A stretch of 8,002 nt of DNA from contig JBDHRV010000156.1 in the NCBI GenBank assembly GCA_039807745.1, positions 1 to 8,002 of the forward strand. The letters run 5' to 3'. The position numbers and the translations under genes were made by a program. The DNA comes from JAEUMW01 sp039807745 (GTDB taxonomy: Bacteria; Pseudomonadota; Gammaproteobacteria; Burkholderiales; JAEUMW01). Shown piece by piece: positions 6,228 to 8,002 of this stretch. How positions within the stretch are numbered: the stretch's first letter is position 1; the number at the start of each line of letters is the position of its first letter. The notes under the pieces are model-generated. The model saw only the letters and a list, made by a program, of their open reading frames with translations, was not told where the DNA came from and did no database searches.

Positions 6228-8002
6228 ATGTTCACCCATTTCTTCATCGACCGGCCGGTCCTCTCGGCGGTCATCTCGATCCTGATCTTCCTCGGCGGCG
6301 CGGTGGCGATGTGGGTCTCGCCGATCGAGCAGTATCCGGAGCTCGCGCCGCCGCAGGTCTCGGTGGAGGCGCGCTACCCGGGCGCGACCGCCGAGGTGAT
6401 CGCCAACACCGTCGCCGCCCCGATCGAGACGCAGATCAACGGCATCGACAACCTGCTCTACTTCAACTCGGTCAGCTCCTCCAGCGGCAACGTCACGATC
6501 AGCGTGGTCTTCAAGCCGGGCAGCGATCCGGACATCAACCAGGTGAACGTGCAGAACCGGGTGAGCCAGGCGCTGCCGCTCATCCCGCAGGTGGTGTCCC
6601 AGCAGGGCGTCACGGTCGAGAAGAAGTCCTCCAGCATCATGATGGTGCTCTCGATCTTCTCTCCCGACGAGCGCTACAACGCCACCTACATCGACAACTA
6701 CGCCAACCTCTACGTGCTGGAGGAGCTGAAGCGCGTACCGGGCGCCAACCGGGCCACGGTGTTCGGCCTGCCCGACATCGCGATGCGGGTGTGGCTGCAG
6801 CCGGACCGCATGGCGCAGCTCGGGATCTCGGTGCAGGAGGTGACGAACGCGATCCAGAGCCAGAACCAGACTTTCGGCATCGGCCAGATCGGCGCGGAGC
6901 CGAGCCCGCAAGGAGTGCAGCAGACGTACGTGGTGACCGCGCAGGGACTGCTGACCAAGCCGGAGGAGTTCGAGAACATCATCGTCCGCGCGGCGAAGGA
7001 GGGCACCGCGATCGTGCGCGTGCACGACATCGGCCGGGTCGAGCTCGCCAAGCGCGACTATTCGATCGCGAGCCGCCTGAACGGCAAGACCGCGACCACG
7101 ATCGGCATCTTCCAGCAGCCGGGCGCGAACGCGGTGCAGACCGCACGCGCGGTGCGCGCGCGGCTGGAGGAGCTCAAGAAGCAGTTCCCGACCGGGCTCG
7201 ACTACAAGATCACGCTCGACACCAGCCTCTTCACGCTGAACTCGATCGACAAGGTGGTGCACACCTTCTTCGAGGCGGTGGTGCTGGTGATCCTGGTGGT
7301 GTATCTCTTCCTGCAAAGCTTGCGCGCGACCATCATCCCGATCCTCGCCGTGCCGGTGTCGATCGTCGGCACCTTCATCGGCATGCATCTCCTCGGCTTC
7401 TCGATCAACATGCTGACGATGTTCGGGCTGATTCTCGCCATCGGGCTGGTGGTCGACGACGCGATCGTGGTGGTCGAGAACGTCGAGACGAACATGACCA
7501 AGCACGGTCTTGGCGCGCTGGAGGCCGCGAAGCGGGCAATGGGCGAGATCGCCGGCGCGCTGATCTCGATCGTGCTGGTGCTGGTCGCGGTGTTTCTGCC
7601 GGTCGCCTTCCTCGGCGGCGTCACCGGCACGCTCTACCAGCAGTTCGCGATCACCATCGCCATCTCGGTGATCATCTCCGGGGTGATGGCGCTCACGCTG
7701 TCGCCGGCGCTCGCCGCGATCATCATCAAGGTCCACCACGGCGAGAAGAAGGGTTTCTTCCGCTGGTTCGAGAACGGGTTCCAGCGTCTCACCAACGGGT
7801 ACGTCGGTGGCGTCGCCCGGTTGATTCAGGCCTGGCCGGTTTCGCTCCTCGTATTCGCCGCGATGCTCGCCGGCATCGTCCTCATGTTCCGCATCCTGCC
7901 CTCGAGCTTCGTGCCGGAAGAGGACCAGGGCTACTTCTTCATCATCGTCGAGGCGCCGGATACCGCCAGCCAGGGCTACGTCGGCGCGCTGATCGCGAAG
8001 GT
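6228..8002 (+). CDS. HAE1-type RND multidrug efflux permease (pump 2), 3' end beyond the window
   Basis: This is the first 591 codons of a second RND permease; the frame is open to the window edge with no stop, so roughly the last 450 residues are missing. It opens MFTHFFIDRPVLSAV with TM1, then the first large periplasmic loop (about 30-340) and TM2 (about 345-367). TM4 carries VVDDAIVVVENVE, with Asp410 and Asp411 matching the AcrB proton-relay pair D407/D408. TM5 to TM7 follow, and the piece stops just inside the second periplasmic loop, after SSFVPEEDQGYFF. The Lys, Arg and Thr relay residues and the switch loop lie outside. It is paralogous to permease 1 throughout, for example GFSINMLT and QQPGANA. 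It probably works with adaptor 2, encoded 15 nt upstream; an outer-membrane channel gene may follow. Confidence 0.96.
   Translation, partial: MFTHFFIDRPVLSAVISILIFLGGAVAMWVSPIEQYPELAPPQVSVEARYPGATAEVIANTVAAPIETQINGIDNLLYFNSVSSSSGNVTISVVFKPGSDPDINQVNVQNRVSQALPLIPQVVSQQGVTVEKKSSSIMMVLSIFSPDERYNATYIDNYANLYVLEELKRVPGANRATVFGLPDIAMRVWLQPDRMAQLGISVQEVTNAIQSQNQTFGIGQIGAEPSPQGVQQTYVVTAQGLLTKPEEFENIIVRAAKEGTAIVRVHDIGRVELAKRDYSIASRLNGKTATTIGIFQQPGANAVQTARAVRARLEELKKQFPTGLDYKITLDTSLFTLNSIDKVVHTFFEAVVLVILVVYLFLQSLRATIIPILAVPVSIVGTFIGMHLLGFSINMLTMFGLILAIGLVVDDAIVVVENVETNMTKHGLGALEAAKRAMGEIAGALISIVLVLVAVFLPVAFLGGVTGTLYQQFAITIAISVIISGVMALTLSPALAAIIIKVHHGEKKGFFRWFENGFQRLTNGYVGGVARLIQAWPVSLLVFAAMLAGIVLMFRILPSSFVPEEDQGYFFIIVEAPDTASQGYVGALIAK

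Noticed and set aside
5196..7739. Minus-strand open frame of 847 codons opposite adaptor 2 and permease 2
   Set aside because: It has the same charged, His/Arg/Asp-rich composition and spans two genuine plus-strand genes and their junction. It has no family resemblance.

Overview
The window comes from a GC-rich Gram-negative bacterium, most likely a proteobacterium. Codon third positions are strongly G/C and every gene is an envelope-spanning RND efflux component. A betaproteobacterial origin is my guess from the general look of the proteins; nothing in the window proves it.

Layout. Positions 1-73 form a short leader with a perfect TATAAT hexamer (5-10) and, directly after it, a 17-nt perfect palindrome (15-31) placed where a repressor would sit over the transcription start. 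Four co-directional plus-strand genes follow with almost no spacing: adaptor 1 (74-1753), 15 nt, RND permease 1 (1769-4993), 22 nt, adaptor 2 (5016-6212), 15 nt, and RND permease 2 (6228 to beyond the right edge). I see no other genes, RNA genes, mobile elements or CRISPR repeats, and no stretch over 300 bases lacks a gene.

How the genes work together. Each adaptor-permease pair looks like the inner-membrane and periplasmic part of a tripartite HAE1-type (AcrAB/MexAB-like) proton-driven drug efflux pump. Both adaptors carry the hairpin-tip R-x3-L-x6-S motif used to dock on a TolC-type outer-membrane channel, but no channel gene lies in the window. It may be downstream of permease 2 or elsewhere. 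The two pairs are diverged paralogues in tandem, so the locus could encode two pumps sharing one channel or one mixed pump.

The most unusual element is adaptor 1. After a complete adaptor of normal length it continues through an Ala/Pro/Gly-rich linker of about 60 residues into a C-terminal OmpA-like domain. That domain retains the Asp and Arg that bind diaminopimelate in peptidoglycan, at the exact 15-residue spacing known from OmpA. This predicts an efflux pump whose adaptor is tethered to the cell wall. Adaptor 2 has no such domain.
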